Origin: Dermatemys mawii
Lineage: Eukaryota; Chordata; Testudines; Dermatemydidae
Direction of reading: 5' to 3'
Assembly: GCA_007922305.1 (NCBI GenBank)
Contig: ML677335.1
Location: 20,829,933 to 20,893,932, forward strand
DNA length: 64,000 nucleotides
This document shows positions 34,440-46,116 of the stretch, in pieces (positions within the stretch are counted from its first letter, which is position 1; the number at the start of each line of letters is the position of its first letter). Position numbers and translations under genes: made by a program. A model generated the notes under the pieces. The model was not told the origin of the DNA. It was given only the letters and a program-made list of their open reading frames with translations, and made no database searches.

Positions 34440-34890
34440 ACTGGCAGAAAAGGGGTTAAAAGCACTGGAGGCAGACAATTAGAAAGGGGCTGAGAGGAGT
34501 GGCCAATCATGGCCCAACAGGCCCATATAAGAAGGGCTGCAGGCAGAGCAGAGTTCAACAGCTGACTGGAAATTGGCTGGCTGCTAGGGCCTACAGGCTG
34601 AGGCCAGGGCATAAAAGGGTGCTGGAGCTGCATGGGAAGCAGCCCCGGGACAATGGATTGCAGTTCCCAATGTGGGAAGTGGCTGTGTGAAGATTGCAGG
34701 TCCCCCAGAAGGAGAGAACACGGAGTGTGGCACAGCCAGAGGGCAGTGTCATGAAGAGAGTGCTGTGGTCCTGGGAGTGACGTGCATCCAGGAGCAGAGG
34801 TGATGGTGGATGAGACACCACCAGAAAAGGATGCAGAGCTACTTCCCAGGACAGCCAGTAGGAGATGCCGCAGTGGTGAGTTAAATCCTA
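34440..34890 (+). mobile_element. LTR-like segment with TATA box, second copy
   Basis: It shares the CCCATATAA-containing core and the AAAGGGGCTGAGAGGAG / GGCCAATCATGGCCC block with its neighbour at 33110-33560, here with an intact CCAAT. The similarity is confined to the core, so the two are divergent members rather than the two LTRs of one recent element. Confidence 0.55.
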
Positions 34891-35649
34891 TAATGCTTTT
34901 ATCCCCTGAAAAAGTTAATGAAATGTGAAGAAGCTAATACTAATGCAGAGCTTCTGATGAAAAGCAGGAAATATTACAGTGGTTATGGTAGTAATGATTT
35001 TTTTTCTTATTCATCAAAATCAGCGTAGAAGGTAGACAGATGAAAATGTCAGTAAAACAGTCTCTTTTAATTTGAAAATATCATGGCATTAAAGTTTTAG
35101 GAAATTAAGTTGATATAAGGTACTGTACATACATACTGAAGCATTTTTATGTATTTAGGAGAGTGGCTTCAGTAAAACAAGTGGCTTTACTACCTTTTAC
35201 TTTTCAGACTTGGAGGAACACAGTCTGCGCTTTTAGAGAAAGGATTAAAGTTTTCACAGGCATTTTTCTCCATTCCACTTCCTTTATATTCTCTGATTAC
35301 AGTAAACACAAGAATTGCAGTATCTCACATTTGCAAGGTGTTCAGTTAGTTAATGCAAAATTTCTGTTAATTTGTTGCTGTATCATTGATATCTTCACTT
35401 TGATTTAGGGCTATTTGCATACACTCTTGTAGAGTCAAGGTTATATCTGTTTAATTTACCACTCACCAGAATAAGCTTACTTAGAAGAACTGTTTGACTA
35501 TATGAAGTCAGCTTTAAAAATATGATAGGAAATAAAATGGTAATAGCCCCATCTTTTCCACCTACCATGAACTTCTCCTCCCTGCCAGTGTCACTGATAT
35601 CTCCTTAGGTAGATTCCCCATCTTATTCAGGATGATTCAGGATGAAAGA
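34891..35649. other. AT-rich non-coding stretch, nothing recognised
   Basis: No gene or repeat recognised. Confidence 0.5.
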
Positions 35650-36060
35650 AATAACGGTTTGGCACTCACCTGTCTCGAGCACCTACTCTGGCTGGGTGTG
35701 TCTGTGGTCTATAACCAGTCCTGCCCCTGGTATTGAACTGTACCCCCAGGGCTTCCTTCTAGAGGCAATAGTTTTACCCTCTTGGCCTTTTTGGGGTCCA
35801 GAGGCGCCTCTTACAGTTCAACTCCCTTTCCAACATTATCACTGTCCAAGAGTAGGTCACTTCCCCAATGGCCTACACACTACTCCAGGGACCCTAGGAA
35901 TAGAAGCCATACACTGTTGTGTTCCTCTAGCAAAACTGCCTTCAATTCCATAAGCCCACTTCCCTGCAACCCCAGGCTTCATCACTGCTTTCCCTTAACT
36001 CTTTACCAAAGCTCTTCTGTGTTCAGGCCCAGCAACCAGCCAAGAGGGGTCTCTGGTATT
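35650..36060. repeat. Probable decayed retroelement-derived repeat
   Basis: A C-rich island in AT-rich DNA with CTGTCTCGAGCACC, TCTATAACCAGTCCTGCCCC, TTGGCCTTTTTGGGG and CCAGAGGCGCCTCTTACAG, words I associate with a dispersed turtle repeat. Plus-strand frames of 103 and 133 codons overlap in different frames and carry no domain. Confidence 0.35.
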
Positions 36061-36687
36061 GAAAACTTCACTAGATTTCTAACATTGTACCTCAAACACT
36101 ACATAAAATATAGGCATCAGATACTAGCCTCTCACCATGTACAATGGCTAATAAAAGTGACATTTGGACTTTCCTTTAGATGACCTCCGGTAACCTGTGT
36201 GAGATGTCCAAAGAGAATTTCAATGGAAAAGTCTTAAGGAGACCAATAGGGTGCTACAGAAATAATCTAAATACCTACAGATTTGAATGCAGAAAGATAG
36301 GCTATATAAAATAAAATCACCCACAGATTTTCATTGCAGTTATATAATTCTGTATTAATGAAAATAGTTTCTTTTTAAATAAATCCAGGGAGGTATTTGG
36401 AGAAAACATGAAGGAAGAAGTATATTTTCCTGAGACTATTTTGTCTTCGTACAATATCTGGAACATTATCAATTATTTTTATTCAGGATTTACATTCATA
36501 CTGTGCTGCTCTAATGTGTCTGCATTTCAAGTTAGAAGTAAGATTTTCTTTTCTGCAGTCTTCATCCACATAAAGTAATAACTTTTTTCATCACAATGGG
36601 TTATAAATTAACCGGAAAAGAATAGTGTAATGATGCCAATCCATGTTTGATTTAACGTATTTTTATCAGCTGGTGCACACATACTGT
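36061..36687. other. AT-rich non-coding stretch, nothing recognised
   Basis: No gene or repeat recognised. Confidence 0.5.
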
Positions 36688-36691
36688 GTAT

Positions 36692-37406
36692 CGTGACAAA
36701 GCTCTGTCCTTATCTTCGTGGATCTTGCGTTTCCTGGCAGATTTTTACTAGCCTCAGCGGCTCACTGTGACCCTCCACAGAGCCCTTCTCTCTCTCGAGA
36801 CAAGGTCACAGCCTATTGAGCCATTTTCATCACAAACCAGTGAGGAGAAGCTATCCTTCCTGGCACAGTCTCTATTGTCTCCCAATCTCAGAGACTAATT
36901 AGGGGAGGCAGAAAGGGGGGAGCCCAGGCCCGCCCTCTACTCTGGGCTCCAGCCCAGGGACCCTAATAGTATCAGCTAAGATGGCTGACCTTTTATCCAC
37001 AAAACACAATACAATTCCCTGGGCTACTTCCCCACAGCAGTCCCCGCTTCTTCAAACTCCACTTCACCCTTACCTCAGGGCTTCCTTCCTTCTGTATGAT
37101 ATGTTGTCCACCACTCAGTCTCACCAACAGCATAACTTCCTTCCACAGCTCCTGACACCCACAGCCCACCTGACTAACTGGGAGGTTTTTATCTGGATTC
37201 AGCCAGTCCCTGATTGGCTTCAGGTGTCCCAATTAGGCTAGCTGTTTCTACTCCTTTCTAGAAGGTTCTTAATTGGCCCAAGGTGTCTTGATTGGCCTGG
37301 AGTAGCCTTTGTTTGGCTATCCAGGGAACAGGGACCTGCACACCCTGAGACTAATGTACCTGCCTTCTAGCACTCTCCTATATCCTTCTGGTCTGACTCC
37401 GTCACA
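36692..37406 (-). mobile_element. Solo LTR, 715 bp, copy 2
   Basis: Same family, length and orientation as 18445-19159. It is bracketed by GTAT at 36688-36691 and 37407-37410, a 4-bp duplication that fits LTR integration. The minus-strand ends are TGTGACGGAG and TTTGTCACG, where the final base has mutated. With copy 1 there are about 21 substitutions in 715 bp. No internal region is attached, so it is a solo LTR left by recombination. Confidence 0.9.
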
Positions 37407-37410
37407 GTAT

Positions 37411-39364
37411 TCATATTCATCTGTGTTCTAATATTACTGTAGCAATTATAGGTAATGTTCACACAAGCCCTGGTAAAGGTGTTCACACAAGCCCTGGTAA
37501 GATTGTCCCAGTGCCTCTAAACAGGTTTACCAGAGCTATGTGAAACCAGATGCAGTAAGGGCAGGCAGTGGCAGGACCAGTTAGAGCAAGCAGGAAGGAG
37601 TCCAGAGATCTGCCTACATTCTGCTACATCATCCTAAAGCCTGGCATCACTATCAGCGCACCGATGAACATTAGTATTGCCAACCTCAAGAATCCAGACC
37701 CAAAAAATCATGAACTTGGAGGAGGCGGGGTGTTCTTTGTCTTTAACGTCTGAGCCTGAAAGGGTACAGTTGGGTCATTTGCTAGCTTTTCATGAGGACT
37801 AGAAGTTCTTCTTACAAAAGAAGAACTGAAATTCTCACTATCACAAGATTCTAGGACCTGGGTCTTTAAGGGAAAAACACCACCAAATATCACTGAGACT
37901 GGTGCTTCAGTTGTGCGAGTTGGCAATTCTTTAACTTGTACATCATCTACTGTGCATAGTCCCCTGCCCTGCGTATTATTAAAGGTTCTAATACAGTTTA
38001 TTCTTTAAACTTTTGAGGCAATGAGTTAGAATTATAAAATTAACCAATATTAATACAATCAAACATCCCTACTTAAAACAAGAACCATATGGCTTCTAAT
38101 GGTCATCTATAAAGCTTTTCAAAATTAATAAAAAAAATAACCAGGTAAACAGAGTAGGGTTGAAATTTTATTAAGATAAGCAAAGCTAGAACAATTCACA
38201 GCAAACAAATGGAGAGATGGAAGTGAGAGAAGAGAAATATCTACATTCTATTAAGCATCATAGCTGGTGGAAAAAACTTCCCTGATTGTCAAGCTTGATG
38301 GACAATCCCACCTCAAACAATGATAAAAACCATAAAGTATAAAGTCTTTTTTTCCCTAAAACAAAGGCAGTATGACACTAGGCAGATATTAAAAGTCTGG
38401 AAGGATGGATTTCTTGGCTGAAACTACACTAAAATCAGATACATCTTCCTTGTCAACTTCCTTTTTCCCCTTCATATCTTGAGTATGGCACACTTGAAAG
38501 TGTCTACCCTCACCAAAGTCAACTCTGAGAAGATGGATTTCTATTCATTCCCCACCACTTGAAGTTTATCTGAAAATAAAATTGTAAAGTCAGCTCCCTG
38601 CTCAGAGAAACCTGTCTTTAGAGAAATCAGTTTTTTGCCTTTGAGCTGGGGTAGTGTCAGAGAATATATGTATCCATGGTTCTGAAACGCAACAGTTTTT
38701 TTTCCATAAAACAGTAATCACATGGTCCTTATGGGTTATTAAAAGTCAGGCTCTTGGATCAGACTCTTGAATCGGGCCAGGAAAATTGAGGTGGATGTGT
38801 TAATCTGTACTCTGGGGTCCTGTGCAGAGCTGGTTCAAGTAAATTTAAGGCCCACTGAAAAGCCATTTGATGTGATTCCCTGGGTGCAAAACATGGGCTT
38901 TGATATAATGTCTTCTCCTGCCATGCCCCATATTCATATATCCTGGCAGTAGGTAAGGCATTCAGATTGAGTGGTATCACTGGCACAATAGGTATTCTGG
39001 ATAGACTAGTGACTGGTACCTCTCCTGACGCATCAGGAGCTAGCTCTTTTTAATGATAGGATACAGGAGTAGATGGACCAATTGTGTGATCCAGGGGAAT
39101 GGCAATTCTCTATTTCTATGAAACTCAATATTCTCAAATTATGGTTCTCTGAAAAATTTAGTTGCTTTAATTTTGTCAACCATATTGTATTGCCTTTAAT
39201 ATATTCCAGTCAGGGCTTTTGGACTATCCCTTTCTGCCTGGGCAACCTACAGCTCACATGATAACATTGTGACATTCCATCACAGCTGTCCTTCCATCTA
39301 AAATAACTGAGATCTGTGAAAATCAATACTAGCTCCCACATTTAAGTGATTTGTAAATTTGTAT
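37411..39364. other. Non-coding stretch
   Basis: No gene recognised. It contains a 24-bp tandem duplication at 37457-37500. Confidence 0.5.
37457..37500. repeat. 24-bp tandem duplication
   Basis: GTTCACACAAGCCCTGGTAA is present exactly at 37457-37476 and 37481-37500. Confidence 0.95.
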
Positions 39365-39468
39365 TTCCAAAAAGTCTTGTTCAATTGTACAGCACCTAGC
39401 ACAACAGGATCCCTGCCCAGAACTAGGTGTCCACAGTGTAACTGTACTATAAATAATAATAATAGCCC
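39365..39468 (+). mobile_element. L2-type LINE 3' tail
   Basis: TACAGCACCTAGCACAACAG, GATCCCTGCCCAGAACTAGG, then a terminal AAATAATAATAATAG. This is the usual end of the L2-like family whose coding remnant lies at 22195-23440. Confidence 0.7.
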
Positions 39469-39599
39469 TATGCCACAGAACACTAAGATACTGAGTTACT
39501 TAGCATAGTCATCATGTGCAGAACACCTTGGTACAAAGGGGAAGGTTGGGCTCCTGAATCCCTGCTCTAGCTTTCCCTCTCACACTTACGGATCATCCA

Positions 39600-39844
39600 G
39601 GAGGCCCTGGGTTACAACTTTCAGATTTGGATGCCTAAAGTTGGCTTTTAAACCCACATTTTGACACCTGAATAAAAGCAGATTATTCAAAGTTGTTAAA
39701 GCAGTTGGGAAAACATTTTCAAAGGCACAATTGGCAGTGAAGTACCTAACTAAAACTCACCTGGGAGTGAGTGGCCATTCAACAACTCTAAAAATGAGGC
39801 TACTTGTATTAAGTGCTTAAATATGGATTTAGGAGACATCTAGG
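39600..39844. repeat. Decayed foldback-type repeat
   Basis: AGATTTGGATGCCTAAAGTT, TTTTCAAAGGCACAATTGGC and GTACCTAACTAAAACTCACC are words of a common reptile foldback MITE that contains GGGATTTTCAAAGG. The CR1 copy begins directly to its right. Confidence 0.4.
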
Positions 39845-41222
39845 TTTCAACATGGTTTCTGTAAAGGGAAATCATGTCTTACTAATCTATTAGAGTTCTT
39901 TGAAGGGGTCAACAAACATGTGGACAAGGGGGATCCAGTGGACATAGTGTACTTAGATTTCCAGAAAGCCTTTGACAAGGTTCCTCACCAAAGACTCTTA
40001 CGTAAATTAAGTTGCCATGGGATAAGAGGGAAGATCCTTTCATGGTTTGAGAACTGGTTAAAAGACACAGAACAAAGGATAGGAATAAATGGTAAATTTT
40101 CAGAATGGAGAGGGGTAACTAGTGGTGTTCCCCAAGGGTCAATCCTAGAAGCAGTCCTATTCAACTTATTCATAAATGATTTGGAGGAAGGGGTACACAG
40201 TGAGGTGGCAAAGTTTGTAGATGATTCTAAACTGCTCAAAATAGTTAAGACCCAAGCAGACTGTGAAGAATTTCAAAAAGATCTCACAAAACTAAATAAT
40301 TGGGCAACAAAATGGCAAATGAAATTTAATGTGGATAAATGTACAGTACTGCACGTTGGAAAAAAAATAACCTCAATTATACATACAATATGATGGGGGC
40401 TAATTTACCTACAACTAAACAGGAAAAAGATCTTGGAGTCATTGTGGATAGTTCTCTGCAGACGTCCATGCGCTGTGCAGCAGCAGTCAAAAAAGCAAAC
40501 AAGATGTTAGGAATCATTAAGAAAGGGATAGAAAATAAGACACAGAATATCTTATTGCCCTTATATAAATCCATGGTGCGCCCACATCTTGAATACTGTG
40601 TACAAATGTGGTCTCATCTCAAAAAGGGTATACTGGCATTAGAAAAGTTTCAGAGAAGGGCAACTGAAATGATTAGGGGTCCCATATGAGGAGAGATTAA
40701 AGAGGCTAGGACATTTTAGCTTGGAAAAGTGGAGACTAAGGGGGGATATGATAGAGGTATATAAAATTATGAGTGGTGTGGAGAAAGTGAATAAGGAAAA
40801 GTTATTTACTTGTTCCCATAATAAAAGAACTAGGGGCCACCCAATGAAATTAGTGGGCAGCAGGTTTAAAACAAATAAAAGGAAGTTCTTCTTCACACAG
40901 CACACAGTCAACCTGTGGAACTCCTTGCCTGGGGAGGCTGTGAAGGCTAGGACTATAACAGGGTTTAAAAGAGAACTGGATAAACTCATGGAGGTTAAGT
41001 CCATTAATGGCTGTTAGCCAGGCTGGGTAAGGAATGGTGTCCCTAGCCTCTGTTTGTCAGAGGGAGGTGATGGATGGCAGGAGAGAGATCACTTGATCAT
41101 TACCTGTTAGGTTCACTCACTCCGGGGCACCTGGCATTGGCCACTGTCAGTAGACAGGATACTGTGCTAGATGGACCTTTGGTCTGACCCAGTATGGCCT
41201 TTCTTGTGTTCTCATGTTCTAG
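39845..41222 (+). mobile_element. CR1 LINE, 5'-truncated, reverse transcriptase and 3' UTR
   Basis: The best-preserved coding remnant in the window. A frame open from 39848 reads the palm of the CR1 reverse transcriptase: YLDFQKAFDKVPHQRL (motif A with its catalytic Asp), VPQGSILEAVLFNLFIND (G replaced by E in SILE) and FVDDSKLL (motif C, FVDD where FADD is usual). It is broken by a frameshift beside an A-run near 40362, continues in another frame to about 40680 (VRPHLEYCVQMWS), is broken again by a small deletion near 40682, and resumes to a stop at 41015-41017. Endonuclease, ORF1 and the N-terminal fingers are missing. The 3' UTR ends TTCTTGTGTTCTCATGTTCT. CR1 would nick DNA and reverse-transcribe its own RNA; this copy cannot. 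Confidence 0.95.
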
Positions 41223-41261
41223 GTTTGGTCATTTTGGCTTAAGTTTTAATTCTTAAAATTT
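41223..41261. other. Junction to the right of CR1
   Basis: Short AT-rich spacer, nothing recognised. Confidence 0.4.
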
Positions 41262-41500
41262 TGCCTCTTGCAATGAAATACTCATTGCTGGCTCAGAGCT
41301 GTTTCACTGACTTCTGGGCTCAGGCTGTGACCCAAGGTCTAGGACCCTTCAAGGTGGGAGGGTCACAGATCTTGGACTCCAGACCAAGACCAGAAGTCTA
41401 CACTGCAATGAAACAGCCCAACAGCCCGAGCCTCAGTTGGCTCGCATGGGCCAGCCACAGGTGTCTAGTTGCCATGTAGACATACTCAAAGAGTCCAACA
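41262..41500. mobile_element. Decayed MITE, TGTAGACATAC-ended family
   Basis: TCTACACTGCAATGAAACAG, CAGTTGGCTCGCATGGGCCA and GTCTAGTTGCCATGTAGACA match the order of a turtle short DNA-transposon family related to the GGGCTTGTCTACAC-ended elements. The left end is unclear. Confidence 0.45.
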
Positions 41501-41727
41501 GGTTGTTTATTACCATACCTTCTGCTGATGTGTTCAGAGTCATCTATAAACTCATAGTACTCACATTTATAACTTCCATTAATCATTTATGAGCTTTTAT
41601 ATAAACTATAGCCAAATGTTATTTAGTAATTTATGGCCAATGTTTCCCCTTGCACTAAGTTTGAGGAGCAGACTATATTTTAGTGTCTGGATTCAAGTTT
41701 AGTATGTAGCCCTCGTGTAATACTCAC

Positions 41728-41790
41728 CAGGGTTTGCTGTGGTGATGAGCATTTAAATGAAGTTTGTTGACTAGAATCCACCTTTGCATA
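41728..41790 (-). other. Candidate internal exon, 63 bp, unidentified gene
   Basis: On the minus strand TTTTCATATTTTAG precedes and GTGAGTATT follows a 63-bp segment that is open for 21 codons in phase 0 (YAKVDSSQQTSFKCSSPQQT...). It would join in phase with the candidate terminal exon at 32978-33061. No family is recognised. A random 63-bp segment is open in a given frame roughly one time in three, so this is weak. Confidence 0.15.
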
Positions 41791-41799
41791 CTAAAATAT

Positions 41800-43364
41800 G
41801 AAAACAGGGGGTTATAATGGAAATATTGTCACAATCTGTATGATACCGTCACATTTTTTTCAGTTTTGAAGTAATTGTGCCAAGAACTGCCAGGAGGAAA
41901 TTATTAGCTACAGTGTTGCTATCAGCAGTACTCTAATGTATCAATTAAAAAAACTACATTACCAATTTCAGGATCTAGCTTAAATGCAAGGAAGCAAGGA
42001 AATTCAAACTGAAGGCAGAAACTCAGTGCATCTCACAGCATCTAAGTTCTACAGCCCATGTCTTTCTCGCTTTATATTTTTGCACTTTAATTACAATGAG
42101 CCAGCTCAAACCAAAATGACTGCTCACTATCTATATTTCAACTGTTTAATTCTTCATGTGGACGCAGTGAAATGAGGACAGACACATGCATGGAATTAAG
42201 CAGCTGGCTGCCACTTTTATTAAACTTTAGTACCGGGCAGAAGCACTGCACACCTACCCACACACCCAGGGACTATGGGTGCTTGCTGGCAGGGGGGTAA
42301 TTTAAAGGTTAGGGCCCCCAACATCTTACATCATGCCCCACAGTCACACCTCTCCTTTACCCTTTCCGTGCCATGCCCAGGTGTTAGCTCCCCAGGAAGA
42401 GGCAACAGCAAATAGCTGGGAGCTGCAGGTAGGGGCCACTCCTTTAGGTCCATAAAAAGAAACAGCAGCAGCTCTCCCTGCAGTTCCCAGCTGTTTGACA
42501 CTGCCTTTTCCCCGGCTGGCCACAGCTCCCAGCTTGCTGGATCTAGCAGCTGCTGTGCAAGGAGGAGGCCCAGCCACACCATTTGACTGAGTGGGGTGCC
42601 AGAAAACCCTGGCAAAAATCTGGGGAACATGACCCCTCGCACCCCATCCCACATGTCACCTCTGTGCCTATCATCCTTACTTTCCTATACCAGGTATTTA
42701 AGTGGTTCCAAAACTGGGATTACTGGGCTCTTTACTGTATGTCACATAACTCGGGGTAGACTCTCCACAGCCTGCCTCCCAGAACTCAGCTCGCTCTGAG
42801 TTCCAGCACTCTCCTACCTGTGAAGGAGACCGAGGGTACAGAAGGTTGGGGGCCTAGTCCTGAAAAGATCACAAGGTCTCCCCTATCCCATGAGCCCACA
42901 GAACCATCCATTTTATCCTTTTTAATCACCAGCAGCAAGTTTCAATGATTTAGCAACTCAGCTCTCTAAGTAGATTCCTACTTAGCTTACTGAGGCTTGA
43001 AGTTCTTGTGAGGAAGCTGGAAAACTCCCTGGTCCTCTCGCAATTGGCCCATGAGAGAAAAAAATTCCTTCCTGATCCACAAACAAGCAACTGGCTAGTC
43101 CTGCAATATCTGTCAGGCTGCATTCCCAATCCTAGTTCAGAGTGGGGCTGCTGGAACTGAGTCAAATGAAGCTGCACGTGGTCCCCACTCTATGTTATTT
43201 CCTGGGAGCTAGAGAATGCTGGTCTTTCCCCTCTAGCTAGCTAAGGGATGCCAGCTCCAGAGACTCCCAGGGAGAGGAACTACCTGGTATCCCTCAGCAA
43301 GTGTTCCCTCCCTTGCCTCTGGGAGTGTCCCTTTTCACTGCCAGCCCCATCAACTTCAATTTCC
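41800..43364. other. Mixed stretch: AT-rich, then GC-richer repeat-like DNA from about 42200
   Basis: 42200-42900 is GC-richer and repeat-like (CCTGGCAAAAATCTGGGG, CAGCTCCCAGCTTGCTGG), with frames of 102-107 codons on the minus strand that carry no domain. I could not place its ends or class. Confidence 0.35.
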
Positions 43365-43457
43365 CTAGGACAAGACAGCTGCTGAAAAGACAAAAATGGA
43401 TCTCAGTTTCCCAAAAGCTGTTGCAAAATGCCTGTCTAGACAGCAACCTTACTGCAG
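43365..43457 (+). repeat. Inverted-repeat arm, part A
   Basis: The reverse complement of 43945-44093 contains the same series: CTAGGACAAGACAGCTGCTG, AAAAGACAAAAATGG, GCAAAATGCCTGT, TTACTGCAG. Part of the split inverted repeat described in the findings. Confidence 0.85.
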
Positions 43458-43682
43458 GACTAGATGCCGTTAGGCCCTATAGCTTACCTGGTGTCACCAT
43501 GCCTCAGTGGGTCACAGGTGAGAATACCAGATTCAGGACAAACTGCTGGGAAATAGGGCAGTCACACTCCAAACTGGGGGTTATTATATCATTATATTAT
43601 ACCAAGCAAATAACAAAAGTAAATTGTCTCACCACAGTGGTTAACAGGAAGTCAAAGAAGAAGAAGTTTCCTTAGACATTCC

Positions 43683-43728
43683 AGCACTGGTCTCACCACC
43701 CATATACTGTACTCTATGAAGTGTGGTT
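43683..43728 (+). repeat. Inverted-repeat arm, part B
   Basis: GCACTGGTCTCACCACCCAT and ATACTGTACTCTATGAAGTG match the reverse complement of 43945-43990, adjoining the part A match there. Confidence 0.85.
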
Positions 43729-43944
43729 ACGGAAAACCAATGTCATCAAACATAGGATTCTATGAATCCTAAGAAATCAGCTATTTAGCCAGGTCAATAT
43801 ATAACTCAGTTCTTACCCAATAATCATACTGCTGCCAAGCCTTAAGTAACTAACATCCAAAGGGTTAATAATAAAATGCAAGAAGAAGAGATTAATAATG
43901 GTTAATAGATCATATACATACAAATAATTGCAAAGTCCTCTATG

Positions 43945-44093
43945 AACCACACTTCATACAGTACAGTATATAGGTGGTGAGACCAGTGCTGCAGTAAGGC
44001 TGCAGTAAGGCTGCTGTCTATACAGGCATTTTGCAATGGCTTTAGAGAAATTGAGAACCATTTTTGTCTTTTCAGCAGCTGTCTTGTCCTAGG
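43945..44093 (-). repeat. Inverted-repeat arm, contiguous A+B copy
   Basis: The minus strand carries parts A and B back to back, while the plus arm has them 225 bp apart. GCTGCAGTAAG is tandemly duplicated at 43990-44010. Confidence 0.85.
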
Positions 44094-46116
44094 TTTATAG
44101 CAGTGATGAAATAAACTGCTAGCTTTTAAAGTCTCTCTGGTAATTTCCAAAAGATTGGAAGATCCTCAGTCCACAGTTCAAAATGCTCCTTATAGTTGTA
44201 AATCCACAGTCCAGAGCATCAGGGCAAGAAAGATGCAAAATGAAGATATCTCAGGGGTCTTTTAAATCCTCTGCCGTGTGCCTGGAAACTTACTGTCTCT
44301 GTGGAAAGTTACTGGCTTAAGATGGAGTCCAAGGTCACATGAGCCTATCACATGCCCTTACATGCTTTGACTCCTGGGGGGCAGCCATTGCCCATATTGT
44401 TGCTGAGGTATCCACAGGAAGACTTATTGGATGGGATGAGTTTTTTCCATGGCCCATTGTTAGAGTGAAGTGTCCTTAATGAGCCATCAACACATAGCTA
44501 TCTAGATAAATTTTACCCATTGGGTGTTACCCAGGATTACCACACATGTAAGATACAAGTCCATGGCCAATATTTATAACTTTAGATACAAAGATGATAC
44601 ATGGATTTATCAGGATGATCAAAGTTAGCAAATCTCATATTTTCCATTGACACTTTACATTACATTCTTCATACAACGTTTGTTGCAATATAAATTATCA
44701 TATTAGATCATACAGCATCACACCTGCACACTTGTAATTTCTCCAGTGAGATTATAACTGGTGATAGAGGGCTGACATAACACCAATCTTCCTTCTACCA
44801 GGAAGGCCAAAAAAAAAAAAAAAAAGAGGCTGGGTGGTGGAGGAAAATAGAGGAGTGATGGTGGTACAAGGGGGAAGATAAGATGTATGTGAATGGATAA
44901 GTAAGGAACAAGGGCAATAGAGGAAAATATTTCAGCTGAAAGCACCTCCCCTTTAACAGAATCTTCCCTCCACCCATCATCATTCTCGTAGAAATAAATG
45001 AAGCATGGAATATACCAACTGCTGACAGTGCCTGTGCAAATAGACACCCAATTTATGCCATTAATATATCTGAAAAAATTGACTATTTATTAGCCTTTAA
45101 CAGACACTATCTTGGTTTTGTGTAGGTACTTTACAGCTCTGACTAACATTCACAATGCTAGTCTGAAAAATACAGACACTACCAAGGCTTTTGTTTCTGG
45201 TTTAGATAGGTCCATGTGGCACCTATAAAAAAAACCCTCCGGTCGATTTCAGCCATGCATCAGAAATCTGAGTCCAAGCACAGCCCAGGCACCTAACCGA
45301 TGCTGCTACAGACATTTTGTAGGCACCGATAGCACCATATTTTCAATCACACAAGTAATGTTCAACTAAAATGTTCCTTGGAAGCTTGAGTTCAAATTTG
45401 AATCTCCAAACAAATGTTTAACTGGTAAGTGGAGATTTAATCATTCAACAGCCTATGCTTAAAAATCCCCCACATATTAAGAACAGGAGATAAGGGAAGC
45501 CAGGTAATAAAGCCTCAGTTCTTAAATAAGTATATACCTGAATATGCAAACATTTTGCCCACAGCTGACATACATGCAAATCCCCCAGTTCAAATGTGCG
45601 ATTCAAGGTTGTGCACATGTAACCTACATGCTGTACTGGAACATTTTCTTTAAGTCCAAAGAAAAAAAAGAACCAGTGGGGAGGAGCCATGAATTTCAGT
45701 TGGAATATTTTGTGTCTGCACAGGTGCAGCAAGCAGGGTAGGGGCAAGAATAGCTAGAATGGCTATGAAACATCAGCTATACTGGCTCAGAAGTGTCCAG
45801 AAGTAGTGTGTGACAGTCACTGGACCTACCCAATACTTTCTTCTAAAGCTGTATAAGACGTTTTCATTGAGGGCAAACAGTCTTCCACACATTCATCATC
45901 TAAAAGCTGAAGCAATCAGAGCTCAGGGAGGAAAGGTTAAAAGTGTGGCAGTTGGAAACTATCCCTGTGGACTCAGTAGCAGATTGATGCTGTACCAAGA
46001 AATGTGTCTGCTATGAGGGCAGGATTCCAATGCCTATATCACATTGGATACAGTTTTACTTATTAGGGAATCTGAGAGTTAGAATAATGTTTGGTCCACC
46101 ACGGTGTGGTTTATAG
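44094..46116. other. Non-coding stretch, nothing recognised
   Basis: Contains an A17 run at 44809-44825. A minus-strand frame of 109 codons at 44718-45047 crosses the run (poly-Phe) and is not credible. Confidence 0.5.

Noticed and set aside
18445..37406. The pair of 715-bp LTRs as the two ends of one large provirus
   Set aside because: The second copy has its own GTAT duplication, outer flanks do not match, and the 18 kb between holds unrelated repeats and no retroviral genes.
44718..45047. 109-codon minus-strand frame with poly-Phe
   Set aside because: Crosses an A17 run; frame is an artefact of the homopolymer.
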